This document shows positions 30,961 to 39,792 of a stretch of 64,000 nt of DNA, one piece after another. Made by a program: the position numbers and the translations under genes. The notes beneath the pieces were generated by a model. That model ran no database searches, was not told the DNA's origin, and saw only the letters and a program-made list of their open reading frames with translations. Numbering within the stretch: the stretch's first letter is position 1; each line of letters starts with the position of its first letter. The stretch is taken from positions 60,827-124,826 of the forward strand of contig MJCC01000002.1 of NCBI GenBank assembly GCA_001766655.1. The letters run 5' to 3'. Source of the DNA: Phytomonas francai. Lineage: Eukaryota; Euglenozoa; Kinetoplastea; Trypanosomatida; Trypanosomatidae.

Positions 30961-31902
30961 CTATTGTTTCACCAAAAAGACGAAAACCAGCTCGTTCTCA
31001 TCGCATGTGTCAATTCGTTTGCTTACATCTTCCCAGTCCCACACCTCACCAAAGTCTTCTAGTTTTCCCGCGAAGGCGATGCGGGATGAGGCATGCATGC
31101 CGAAAGGAAAGCCGCCGGCGATGGGGTTCGCTTGTTCGCCTTCTTTCGCTTCTGAGAGATCCCCGGGAGGCGATACCGCATTCGGACGAGGTCGTAGAAC
31201 CTGACCGCTATCCTCCGCGCCCCCCTCCCCGTCGATGGTGCTTGCACGGTTGGCGGGCTCATCCGTCCTCGTCGCTTCCTCCTCCTCCTCCTCCGCGCTG
31301 TCGAGGCTGGAGGAGGAGAGCCCCGCGGGGTCTATGCCGCCGCGGGAGAGCTTGACAAAGCCCCCGCGGCTGTCCCGCATGCGGAGTGCGGGGGTAGCGG
31401 CGAGTTCCTTTTCTCGCCGCGCCTGCACGCGGTCGGGGGCGTGCGGGCCGCGCAGCGCCCCCGGCAGCAACCCGAGCGCCGTCCCGACGGCCCCCCCGAC
31501 GCTCGCGCCGACGACCTCCCCCACCCCCTCGTACGCGAGCGTCACCAGGGCGTAGCGGTACGCCGCGAACGAGAGCCGCCCGCGCAGGAGCCGGCAGCTC
31601 ACGACCCCCGCGCCGACCGCGGCGCTTGCGAGGGCCGAGGCGAGCGGCCCCCACCCCCCCACGAGCGCCGCCCCCGTGAGGAACCCCCGCGCGCGCGCCA
31701 CCCCCCGCACGCGCACGAGGACGACCCAAAGGCCCCCCTCCCCGCACCCGCCGAGGGCCGCCCGCGCGGCCGCGCCGCCGACGCACGTCGCGAGGAGCCG
31801 CAGCCCGCCGCGCCCGACAGCCAACCCCCATCTCCACCATCGCGCCCGCGCACGAACGCGCCGCGAACGCCCTATGCGGGGGAGCGCACACGACACACCC
31901 AT
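30961..31902 (-). CDS. Glycine/alanine-rich membrane protein, unknown
   Basis: A 313-residue ORF, not recognised. The first 155 residues are Gly/Ala/Leu/Val-rich with several hydrophobic stretches and a glycine-zipper-like helix (GVGEVVGASVGGAVGTALGLLPG, about 124-146). An Arg-rich start (RSRRVRARARWWRW) precedes them and could act as a mitochondrial import signal. The second half is acidic and Ser-rich with a poly-Glu run (EEEEEE near residue 205). The C-terminal 45 residues look folded (KLEDFGEVWDWEDVSKRIDTCDENELVFVFLV). An organellar inner-membrane location is inferred only. Confidence 0.6.
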   Translation of the reverse strand: MGVSCALPRIGRSRRVRARARWWRWGLAVGRGGLRLLATCVGGAAARAALGGCGEGGLWVVLVRVRGVARARGFLTGAALVGGWGPLASALASAAVGAGVVSCRLLRGRLSFAAYRYALVTLAYEGVGEVVGASVGGAVGTALGLLPGALRGPHAPDRVQARREKELAATPALRMRDSRGGFVKLSRGGIDPAGLSSSSLDSAEEEEEEATRTDEPANRASTIDGEGGAEDSGQVLRPRPNAVSPPGDLSEAKEGEQANPIAGGFPFGMHASSRIAFAGKLEDFGEVWDWEDVSKRIDTCDENELVFVFLVKQ

Positions 31903-32485
31903 AAAGACGTCAAAAAAGACAAAAAATGGGAAAAAAGAAGATTAGGGCAAAAAATCTACACCGGAGGATATCAAGCGAGAAGAGAGAAGGGGGGGAGGGG
32001 GGAGGTGGATTGAGACTGGGAAACAAAAGCATCACATATATGTAGAAGAGGCTCACCCATCCTTCCGCGTAACGTCACACACCACGCACACACTAGGCTT
32101 TTTGAGGGACCCGTATTCTTATTTTTTTTTTGAATAATTAATACAGACCAGTGCAGTCTATCAGGGGGAAAAAAATAAAAATAACACGGAGACTAAAAGG
32201 AAAAGCGAGACAGGCATCATCAAATCGTCTAAGCACAAATCATCACCCGATCCACGGACCAATTAATAGTCGCCCTCTCACTGAGCGAACCCGAGCTCAG
32301 TTAATCAACCCTCTCCCACTACCACCTCCTCCTCCCAGGCTTCAACAGTATCCGTTAAATAGCGGTAAGGCTTGGTTTGTGTTGAGGGTATCTGTCCCCC
32401 CTTCGTTTGTTTGCGTTTCTCTTCCCTCTCCGCCGTGTAGTCTATATTCTCGAGGTCCAGACACGTCTGGTCGATCGCGCGCCTT
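31903..32485. other. Intergenic spacer
   Basis: No gene seen; a plus-strand ORF (32151-32564) overlaps the next gene and is on the silent strand. Confidence 0.5.
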
Positions 32486-33160
32486 TCAAAGCCTCCACCT
32501 CTCTCCTATTACTGCCATCTTGGTGGGCTTCCCGGGGCCCGCCTTCGCTTTCCCGGGGTTGTAGAACTCCCCGCGCATAATCCGGTTCATCACAGGCTCC
32601 CCGCGGAGGAGCTCCTGATGGTGTGGGTTGTCGAGGGCCCAGCGCCCGCCAAAGCGCGCCGCGAGCCTCGCCGCCGTGTAGTCGTTTAGCCGCGTGAGCG
32701 AGAGCCCGAGCTGGGCCTCGGTGAGGTCGATATACCGATCCACCGCGCGCCGCCGCGCGAGGCTGCCCTCTTGGCGGAGGATCGCAGCCCGCCGCCGGCG
32801 CGCCGCCTGCGCGGCAATGGTGTTGTTCACGGGGGAAAGAACGGGCCCCGGGCCGCCCTCGCGGAGGGGAAGGTTGTGGACCATCTTTTGCATTTGCATG
32901 GCGCGGCAGGAGCGGTGGGGGTCGGTCTCGAGGAGGGGGGTGCCGCACCCGCCGACCGGCGCCTGGCTCCTCCCGCCTGACGCGCTCACCCTCCACTCCG
33001 CACGCCCCCCGTCGATATCCCCCTCGCCATTGCGCGGATGGCCGCGCGACGACGCGCTCGCGGCCGCGGAGGGGGGGCCGCACTTCTGGGCGAAAAGACG
33101 CTCGACCGCGGCGCGATTGCGCCGGCGCGCGTCCGAGAGGTCATCCGCACTCAACGACAT
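32486..33160 (-). CDS. Unknown basic protein
   Basis: A 224-residue Arg/Ala-rich ORF, no family recognised. Residues 115-175 form charged helices (AARRRRAAILRQEGSLARRR... DLTEAQLGLSLTRLNDYTAARL). The C-terminal segment RFGGRWALDNPHHQELL...GEPVMNRIMRGEFYNPGK has the look of a conserved motif. A clear trans-splice context directly upstream (C-run then TCACAG) and a nearby ATG support the start at 33160. Confidence 0.65.
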   Translation of the reverse strand: MSLSADDLSDARRRNRAAVERLFAQKCGPPSAAASASSRGHPRNGEGDIDGGRAEWRVSASGGRSQAPVGGCGTPLLETDPHRSCRAMQMQKMVHNLPLREGGPGPVLSPVNNTIAAQAARRRRAAILRQEGSLARRRAVDRYIDLTEAQLGLSLTRLNDYTAARLAARFGGRWALDNPHHQELLRGEPVMNRIMRGEFYNPGKAKAGPGKPTKMAVIGERWRL

Positions 33161-33174
33161 GTCTTACCGGGATT

Positions 33175-33199
33175 CCTGTGACAGGGGGGGGGGGGGGGG
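33175..33199 (-). promoter_or_regulatory. Trans-splice acceptor with poly-C tract
   Basis: On the transcribed strand, about 16 C residues (33184-33199) are followed by TGTCACAG (AG at 33176-33177) and then, after 15 bases, the ATG at 33160. This is the textbook layout of a kinetoplastid spliced-leader acceptor, giving a very short 5' UTR. It is the clearest such site in the window. Confidence 0.7.
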
Positions 33200-33501
33200 A
33201 ATCTATCTCAAAAAAAAAACAAGATAAACACTAATAAAGGGAAACGGTAACTTCTATGTAATCTAGTTGATTGGTTTTGCCCTTTGGAAAAGCGAACTTG
33301 GGAAAGCTAAAGGGGGGAGGGAGGAGAAACGAGAAGTTACATGGATACTTGAAAAGCGAATAAGATGCCCGCGTAAACAACCCGATATGGGTATAATCTA
33401 TACGTTACCGTAGGGATCAAGGGTTAATCTTTTTCACTAGTATTTTGAATCGACCCCGATCGTTTGGACAGATGTTTTGCACATACACATATGCATATAT
33501 A

Positions 33502-33522
33502 CATATATATATATATATATAT
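33502..33522. repeat. (TA)n microsatellite
   Basis: TA run inside a longer ACATATATGC-type repeat-rich block. Confidence 0.85.
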
Positions 33523-34447
33523 CCATATATGTATATGCAAGAATGGACTACCGCTTTTGCATTGTGGTTTAAATGAATGGGTACACAGACGCAAATGCCT
33601 TCTTTGCCCAGATGAGGGTAAAAAAAACACTGAAGCAACTTTAAACCAATGCCTACTAACAATTTTGGGAAAAGAGTGGGAAATGAGAGAAAAAACTCCG
33701 CTTTTATTTTCAATATCCACCTTTCGGAGTGTGTCCTTTTTGTTACTAAGACGCACGGTAAAAAGGACACCATCGCATTCATTGCTAAAGGAAATACTAT
33801 ATATATCCCGTACATCGTAAACGTAGAAAGAAGTAATGTTATTCCGAAATATGAAACCGCACCACAAGACCAAAAAGAAGATGAGTTCCTTTAAAAATCA
33901 AAGTTAGTCATAGAGGAGAGTCATATTTCATCTCTTTTCGCTTTTCTTCACTCGGATAAAGTTTCCGTTTTTGACAACGTACAATAACAATAATAAAGAA
34001 TCACATTGAGTAAAAAAAGTAAAGCAGTAGTAAAAGGGAAAAAAAAGAAAAGCAGAGGGGCAATTCAAATGGATTCTTTCCTTTTTGCCTAACTTCAACT
34101 CTCTCTGTTATTTGAAAAAAGTATACAGGGGGAGGAGTCGAGTGGGGGAGGTAAGGGAATATCGGTTTGGATGCGGGGCTTATGATTACCGTGCCACATC
34201 CCCCCATCCACTCACATAATTATATCTCTCCGGTAGTATGTGTAATCCCCCCCCTTCCCCTCCCCACATTCCGATTCTCTACGGTTTGTTTCATCCTCTT
34301 CTTCTGTTGTTCGTCCTTCATCATGTAGATCAGGCTGTTTTATTTTCCAAAAGCGTTCCGCATTCCTTTCGTTCATAGCTCTCACCTTTTCCTTTTCCCT
34401 CCCTCTTTTCTTCCTTGGCCTGGATAGCCGCCTCTCGCTTGCCAGAC

Positions 34448-35521
34448 TCAATCTTGTGCCCCACTACACATCTTGGCGTTCATCACATCCGGCAGCTCCC
34501 ACAGGTCATTTTTCACCTTAAACGGCCTCGCCAGAAAGTTCTGCGGGGCCTTTTGCCAGTTAAAGTACGGGTTCGGCAGCTTCTTTCCGGTCCTCCAGAG
34601 CGGCAGGTTCTCGTGGGTTGCGTTCTCCCAGATCGTGTCTTGCAGGTGGCCGGAGGTGAGGCGGAGGTAGCGGAACTGCGCGGCGCTTCGGTTCCGATTC
34701 GTATCCGGGTCGACGCGGTGTTGGAGGTCGGGCGCGAGGGAGCCCCACGCGGCCTGCCTCTGGAGCTCCTTATCGGCCAGAAAGCTATAAAAGAGCCTCG
34801 TCCCCGAGGCGATGTTCTGCCGCGTGTACTCGTAGTACATCCCCACCGCGGTCGTGAAGGTGAACCAGAAGAGGGACTTCTTCCATCGCCCCATGTAGAA
34901 GGCGTAGCCGAGCGCCGGCCAGACCCCCGCGGCGGCCCGCGCGAGGTAGCACCCCTGGCCCTCCCCCCAGGCCCGCCGCCAGCTGTTCGGGGCGGGGTCT
35001 CGGATGCGGAAGGGCCAGGGCCCGTGGGTGTAGAGGTACTCGTAGGTGTAGAAGTAGCCCCCGGCCCCGATCAGCCCCGCCACGTTCACCCGTGCCAGCC
35101 CCATCGCCAGCACAAGCGCCCACGCGAAGCGCGTGCGGGGGTGCCCCGTCGGCGCGAAGCTGTTCTGCGCCCGCGCGTAGAAGAGGTTCACGTGCCACAC
35201 GTTCAGCCCGAGCAGCCACAGTCGCACGATCTCGCTCGTGTGGTGCGTCTCGGTGTAGGGCACCTCCTCCTGCGTCCCGACGAACTCGTTCAGGGAGAGG
35301 TGGCCGAAGCCGACCTTTTGCGTGCCGAAGCGCCGCGCCTGGTGCGTCTCGTCGAGCGCGTTGAAGGGCGACGAGACGTCGACGAGCGGCCGCGGCGAGG
35401 CGCCGTGGGCGGGGTCGACGTAGTCCCACCACCACGTCATCCGGTGCGGCCCCGCCGCCCCGCCCGCGCGGTCCAGCCCCTCGCTCTCGAGGATGCTCTC
35501 GTTGATCTTCCTAGAAAACAT
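34448..35521 (-). CDS. Predicted multi-pass membrane protein, possibly mitochondrial
   Basis: A 357-residue protein, family not recognised. It has about four candidate membrane segments: IVRLWLLGLNVWHVNLFY near 98-115, FAWALVLAMGLARVNVAGLIGAG near 132-154, a Gly/Ala/Tyr-rich segment near 200-215 and SLFWFTFTTAVGMYYEY near 221-237. The ends are hydrophilic with many aromatic residues. The C-terminus (NPYFNWQKAPQNFLARPFKVKNDLWELPD) looks conserved. The Trp/Tyr richness and helix pattern resemble accessory subunits of respiratory complexes, but this is a guess. Much of the CDS (34900-35480) is GC-rich. Confidence 0.7.
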   Translation of the reverse strand: MFSRKINESILESEGLDRAGGAAGPHRMTWWWDYVDPAHGASPRPLVDVSSPFNALDETHQARRFGTQKVGFGHLSLNEFVGTQEEVPYTETHHTSEIVRLWLLGLNVWHVNLFYARAQNSFAPTGHPRTRFAWALVLAMGLARVNVAGLIGAGGYFYTYEYLYTHGPWPFRIRDPAPNSWRRAWGEGQGCYLARAAAGVWPALGYAFYMGRWKKSLFWFTFTTAVGMYYEYTRQNIASGTRLFYSFLADKELQRQAAWGSLAPDLQHRVDPDTNRNRSAAQFRYLRLTSGHLQDTIWENATHENLPLWRTGKKLPNPYFNWQKAPQNFLARPFKVKNDLWELPDVMNAKMCSGAQD

Positions 35522-36491
35522 CGCGCACAGAAGGGAGGAGGAGAAGGGGGGAGGGGGAGGGGACGGATTCGCCGCTCTGGGTTCCCTCGGGGGTTCAATG
35601 GGCGGGGGGAAAACGCGTCGGTGCTACTCGGGACGACGCCTTGGGGAATAGTACGCGAATGAAACGATGCTTCTACCTGTCTTCACTATGAAGATAAATG
35701 GGAAATACGCTTCTTTTCTGTTCTACTTCTTGTTTGACTGACTGTTTTATGTATATATATATTTATATATTTATATATTTATATATATATCTAGACTATT
35801 ATAGTATTGCTTGACAGCTCAACAATATAATGGTAATGGTGGCTAATAATAATGAAACTCAAGGAAGCGTTTTCCTTTTCCTATTGTATACGTATATACG
35901 GTACGGAAATGTATGCTAGAAAAATAAGTTTCCTCGGGAAAATATACCTAATACGGGAAAAAACAGACTCACAAAAAGCAGATTAATATAAGTAACACTA
36001 AGTGACGACCCAATGTAAGCGCGACCTTTTGAAAAATTCCCTTTGCGGTTGTTTCGCTCTTTATTCTTTCCTTGTTGCCGGTTTGTAGAGGGGGTGGAAA
36101 TGAGGTGAGATGCTTTTTTCCCCTGCCCCTAAAGAAACAGGTTTTATGAAGGGAAACGATTTTGTGTGCTACGTATATTTTAATATCTACTTCTTTGTTT
36201 ACTTTACCTTCTTCTTTGGCTATTAAATGCGTGACCTAGTTTAAAATAATTAAAATTAAAATTCTATCGATTCAAACGGGGGAAAATATTCCTTTTCTAA
36301 AAGGGAAAATTTTCCTCCGTTATAAACGAGAAATACGTCTTCTGAGAGAGCTTTCCTACTTTTTAGATGTTTTCAAATTTTTCATAGAGGAGTAAATATG
36401 CCTACCTTGAATAAATATTCCTCCTAACTACGATATACTGATAATTAGGATTAATTGAGAAAGATTATATTGTAGAAAGAAGTATATTTGG
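35522..36491. other. AT-rich spacer
   Basis: Contains TATATTTATATA repeats at 35748-35792. No gene seen. Confidence 0.5.
35748..35792. repeat. (TATATTTA)n-type AT repeat
   Basis: Tandem copies of TTTATATA with variations. Confidence 0.8.
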
Positions 36492-36737
36492 TTAATTTCC
36501 ATCTAGACTAACCGATAGTTGACATATCATCGCATCCACAACCACTCTAAGGAAATGTTCACATTTAGAGATGGATCGAATATCTCCAAAATCCCCCCTA
36601 ATACGATTGCTTAGATACTTCCTAGACACATTCAAACAGAAATTAGATTTCAGCCATGTTGTAGATAACACTTTAATTTGCATATAAAACTCACTTTTAA
36701 ACGTAATAAGAAAATATCCATCATATAATAACATCAT
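36492..36737 (-). CDS. Candidate small protein, doubtful
   Basis: An 81-codon ORF with mixed, protein-like composition (hydrophobic start, then Lys/Arg/Asp/Ser-rich). No family is recognised. In its favour, it lies on the coding strand, and a poly-C tract at 37035-37047 lies about 300 bases upstream with no other gene between. Against it: short, AT-rich, and no homology visible. It may be chance or the remnant of a longer gene. Confidence 0.25.
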   Translation of the reverse strand: MMLLYDGYFLITFKSEFYMQIKVLSTTWLKSNFCLNVSRKYLSNRIRGDFGDIRSISKCEHFLRVVVDAMICQLSVSLDGN

Positions 36738-37218
36738 ATTTTTATTCTTCCCACATGCTATAGTTTTCCATACAGTATTTAAGCACTAAAAATGACAACT
36801 TCAGTGTATTCTCGCTCTTTATGAATATAATCTATTCCACACAATTTATACATGATAGGGATGTAATTCTAAACCATGTACACAATTCTAAGTTTTGCTA
36901 TATGTGAAAATCTACTCCGTTTTTCTTCATTATCGTTCCACGACCGTGAATATATACATAAATATTTATATAGAAATATACAAATATACACCCTGTTTCA
37001 CTTTCTCGATAAATAATTATTCAGAGAGAGGAATGGGGGGGGGGGGGAATCATCCCAGGATTTCTTTTCCTTTTTCAGTCCTTCGATTACACAATAGATA
37101 TAATTTTTTTTACAAGCTCTATTCCTTCCAAAAGTGTATTCTTCTCCCTCTACATTTTGATCAGCATAAAGGATGTTGGAAGGTTGAGAGTATGAGGTTT
37201 GCATAGTTAATGTTTCCA
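36738..37218. other. AT-rich spacer with a poly-C tract
   Basis: Holds a 13-base C-run on the transcribed strand (37035-37047) followed by TTCCTCTCTCT, a strong polypyrimidine tract. Otherwise nothing recognisable. Confidence 0.5.
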
Positions 37219-37641
37219 CTAGCGCATCAGAGAACTGTGAGTTTCAATGTAGCGTACCATCTCTGAACTTTCAAGTCCAGCGGCATCATTAATCTGAACC
37301 CGCATAAACCCTTTAGATATGTATGCAAATGCTTCAGTGCTGGAGCTGTACAACATCCTGGCACGCGGCTTCGCGGTGTCGGAAATCCACAAAATCAAAA
37401 TTAGCTTGCTCTTTAAGGACCTATTAACGAACTCAAAATCAAAAGCTATATAGCAAGGTTTATCTATATCCATTTCCTTAAGAAACTCATCATACGTGCT
37501 CTGACGTCGTCCCACTTTAACGGTCACGATTTTCGCTTCATCGTTTTCAATAGAAAAAACCGCGTAGCGGTAGTTCTTCATGCGGATGCCGTACATGACA
37601 TCGCGAACATGGGAATCAAGAGTGACTCCAGATGCGAGCAT
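37219..37641 (-). CDS. ADF/cofilin
   Basis: A 140-residue actin-depolymerising factor, the usual length for the family (about 140). It starts MLASGVTLDSHVRDV, like the conserved N-terminus whose serine is often a phospho-regulatory site (here S4). It continues through the core YRYAVFSIENDEAKIVTV, the DKPCYIAFDFEF strand, and the LILILWISDTAKPRARMLYSSS segment. This last segment corresponds to the actin-binding long-helix region (WCPDxAxxKxKMxYxSS in other cofilins). The protein severs and depolymerises actin filaments; in Leishmania-type flagellates it affects flagellar assembly and motility. It sits alone in an AT-rich stretch. Confidence 0.92.
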   Translation of the reverse strand: MLASGVTLDSHVRDVMYGIRMKNYRYAVFSIENDEAKIVTVKVGRRQSTYDEFLKEMDIDKPCYIAFDFEFVNRSLKSKLILILWISDTAKPRARMLYSSSTEAFAYISKGFMRVQINDAAGLESSEMVRYIETHSSLMR

Positions 37642-38044
37642 TTGTTCTTAATGGAATCATGACTTCGGTAATTTTGATAAGACGGTAATAGAATTCAGAA
37701 GACTAAATAAGATCCCCTTTGGTGGTTTTCTGCGGGTAAGAATAATCAAAACGATAGTAGTGCAACTTGTTCGCGTATCGGTGATATAGGAATGAATGAT
37801 ATATATATATATATATACAAATTAGTAAAAAAATGGAATAATAATATATACTATTAAAAGACGAATCTAGATTGACGGAAAATTTCCCAAATTCTGTGCC
37901 CTTACTTTTTTTTTTTCAGGTATCGTCCTTCAAAAGTTACACAGACAAGAAAGATAACGGCGCATTTACGGAGCAGTCATGCCGAGCAAGCTGAATTCCA
38001 TTTCGTTTTACTATAAAAGCATATCTTTGTACCTTCTCGCGCTT
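37642..38044. other. Intergenic spacer
   Basis: Includes a (TA)n run at 37799-37818; no gene seen. Confidence 0.5.
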
Positions 38045-39340
38045 TTACAACCCCAACACCCCGCGTGTAAACGAGTCGTCTTCGTTAAAGGGTAAAACCA
38101 ACCCTTCATACGGTTGGGTAAGCTCAGTAGAAGCTGCGCCGGCAGCGAATTCCTTACCCATGACCTCCTCACGGTGGGCGGCCGCGCGCGAGGGATCAAC
38201 TGAAGCCCCCAAAGTAGTGTCCCCCATACTACTGACATCAGTCACCCTAACAGGGTAGACCATTCCTTCCAAGGTGATGTAAAGGACCGCCACCAAAGCC
38301 TGGGGACTTTGGCACACGCGGGGTGGCCCCGAACGCGAGGGTCGACTCTCTGCGGACCTTTTGAGAAGAGCGTCGGGCTGACGCCAGAGCCCCCGACGCT
38401 CAACCCCCTCCCCTTCCTCCTCTTCTTCCTCAAAAATCCTTCGAGCGATCGCGGAAGCGTTCACGCTCGCGCGGAGCTCCGCTGGTACGCGGCGCAGGTA
38501 CCGCTTCCGCACACTCGGCCAACTCCCTAGGACTGTGGTAGCGTGTTCACCACTCTCCGCCACGTTAGCGGGTTCGTCTTCGTCCTTTTCATTCCACGCC
38601 AAGCCCGACGCGCCGTCGTCGACCGCCTCGGCGAGAGGCTGCAGGCCGAGGGGCGCGTACGCGGCAAGCGCCCCGCGCGGCCGATCGCCCGCCCTGACCA
38701 CCCGCCAGAAGGCGATGGCGCTCTCCAGCGTCTGGTCCGCCGCGGCGACGGCCATCAGGCGACCCTCCAGCTCCCGCTGGCGCCGCTCGACGCGCAGGAG
38801 CTCGCCCCGCCTGCGGATCGCCACCGCCGCGGCGATCCGCAGGCCCCTCTCTCCGCCCTCCCCGGCGAGGCCCCGCGAGGAGGGCCAGAGCTGGACGTGG
38901 ACGTCGTAGCCCTCGCCGCGGGCCCCGTCCTCGCCGCGGAGAAAGCGCCGCACGACGGCCCCACCGGCGACGCGCACGACGGCCTCGAGATGCGCGCGCG
39001 GGCGCCGCACCCAGTCCCGGTGGAGCCCCGACCCCACGCCGACCCCGAGGACCGCCTCAAGGCCCCGCAGGATGCCCCCTGGCCCCCCCTCGCCGCCGCG
39101 AAGATGACTCTGATGCGCGCCATCCCGCGGCGGATCCCCAGGGCCGCCGGGCGTTTCGCCCCACCCCTCGGCGGCCGCCACGGCGTCGAGGAGGGTGCGG
39201 AGGGGGTGGGCCCGCTCGCCCTTCCCGGGCCGCGGCGGCCGCTGGCTGAGCAGGTCCACGTACGCCTGCGCCCGTCGCAGGGCAGGCGCGGGCAGGAGAT
39301 CCCCGACATCGAACGGCACACCGGGCACCGAGAAGTGCAT
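38045..39340 (-). CDS. Unknown protein
   Basis: A 431-residue ORF, no family recognised. Residues 1-240 are Ala/Gly/Arg/Leu-rich with alternating strands and helices (LEAVVRVAGGAVVRRFLRG, YDVHVQLWPSS, LRIAAAVAIRRRGELLRVERRQRELEG) and look folded. A poly-Glu patch lies near 305-312. The C-terminal 90 residues (ALVAVLYITLEGMVYPVRVTDVS... PYEGLVLPFNEDDSF) also look structured. The first half is in a GC-rich island. No localisation signal is evident. Confidence 0.65.
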   Translation of the reverse strand: MHFSVPGVPFDVGDLLPAPALRRAQAYVDLLSQRPPRPGKGERAHPLRTLLDAVAAAEGWGETPGGPGDPPRDGAHQSHLRGGEGGPGGILRGLEAVLGVGVGSGLHRDWVRRPRAHLEAVVRVAGGAVVRRFLRGEDGARGEGYDVHVQLWPSSRGLAGEGGERGLRIAAAVAIRRRGELLRVERRQRELEGRLMAVAAADQTLESAIAFWRVVRAGDRPRGALAAYAPLGLQPLAEAVDDGASGLAWNEKDEDEPANVAESGEHATTVLGSWPSVRKRYLRRVPAELRASVNASAIARRIFEEEEEEGEGVERRGLWRQPDALLKRSAESRPSRSGPPRVCQSPQALVAVLYITLEGMVYPVRVTDVSSMGDTTLGASVDPSRAAAHREEVMGKEFAAGAASTELTQPYEGLVLPFNEDDSFTRGVLGL

Positions 39341-39792
39341 GTGACAACCCCTTCTTGTGGGAGCCCAAAAGTGTATATATATATATATATATATATATAG
39401 GAGATAAAGAAGAACAAGGAAATCATAGTAATAATAATAGTAACACTAGTAAAGCAAGGGTCTCACCTCGCCGGTGTAGGAAATACGCAGCGTCCAGGCA
39501 TGCAATCTTTGGGTTAGATCGGTCCATTAATTTGTTGTTTTAACCGTTGCTGGTTATATCTTTTACATTCCCGTGTATGGGTAGTGGAGAGTAGGATCTA
39601 AATTAAGTTGCAATACGAAGAATATAGGTTGATGGTAGAGGAGGGGGAAGGGGGAAGGAAAATTAAGGATAAAATAGAGCTGTGGGCTGTCTGTGAACTA
39701 TCGCCTCGCGTGTGCTCTCTTTCTATATGTGTATTCATCCTTTTTTTTCCTTGCTCTATATAAATATATACACCAGTTTCTAATTTCTTTCA
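39341..39792. other. Intergenic spacer
   Basis: (TA)n run at 39373-39399 just upstream of the start at 39340. No gene. Confidence 0.5.
39373..39399. repeat. (TA)n microsatellite
   Basis: TA run about 30 bases upstream of a start codon, so probably in or next to the 5' UTR. Confidence 0.9.

Larger units (their letters stand above)
33161..34447. other. Intergenic spacer with TA-rich repeats
   Basis: About 1.3 kb. Holds the splice acceptor above at its left end and a (TA)n-rich block at 33480-33540. Two overlapping minus ORFs (33417-33815, 33424-33873) read through this repeat and are not credible genes. Confidence 0.5.

Noticed and set aside
33417..33873. Two overlapping minus-strand ORFs (132 and 149 codons)
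   Set aside because: They read through a TA repeat (Tyr/Ile runs) and have no protein-like content or family match.
34415..35662. Plus-strand ORF of 415 codons
   Set aside because: Antisense to the multi-pass membrane protein gene; no domain, composition of a shadow ORF.
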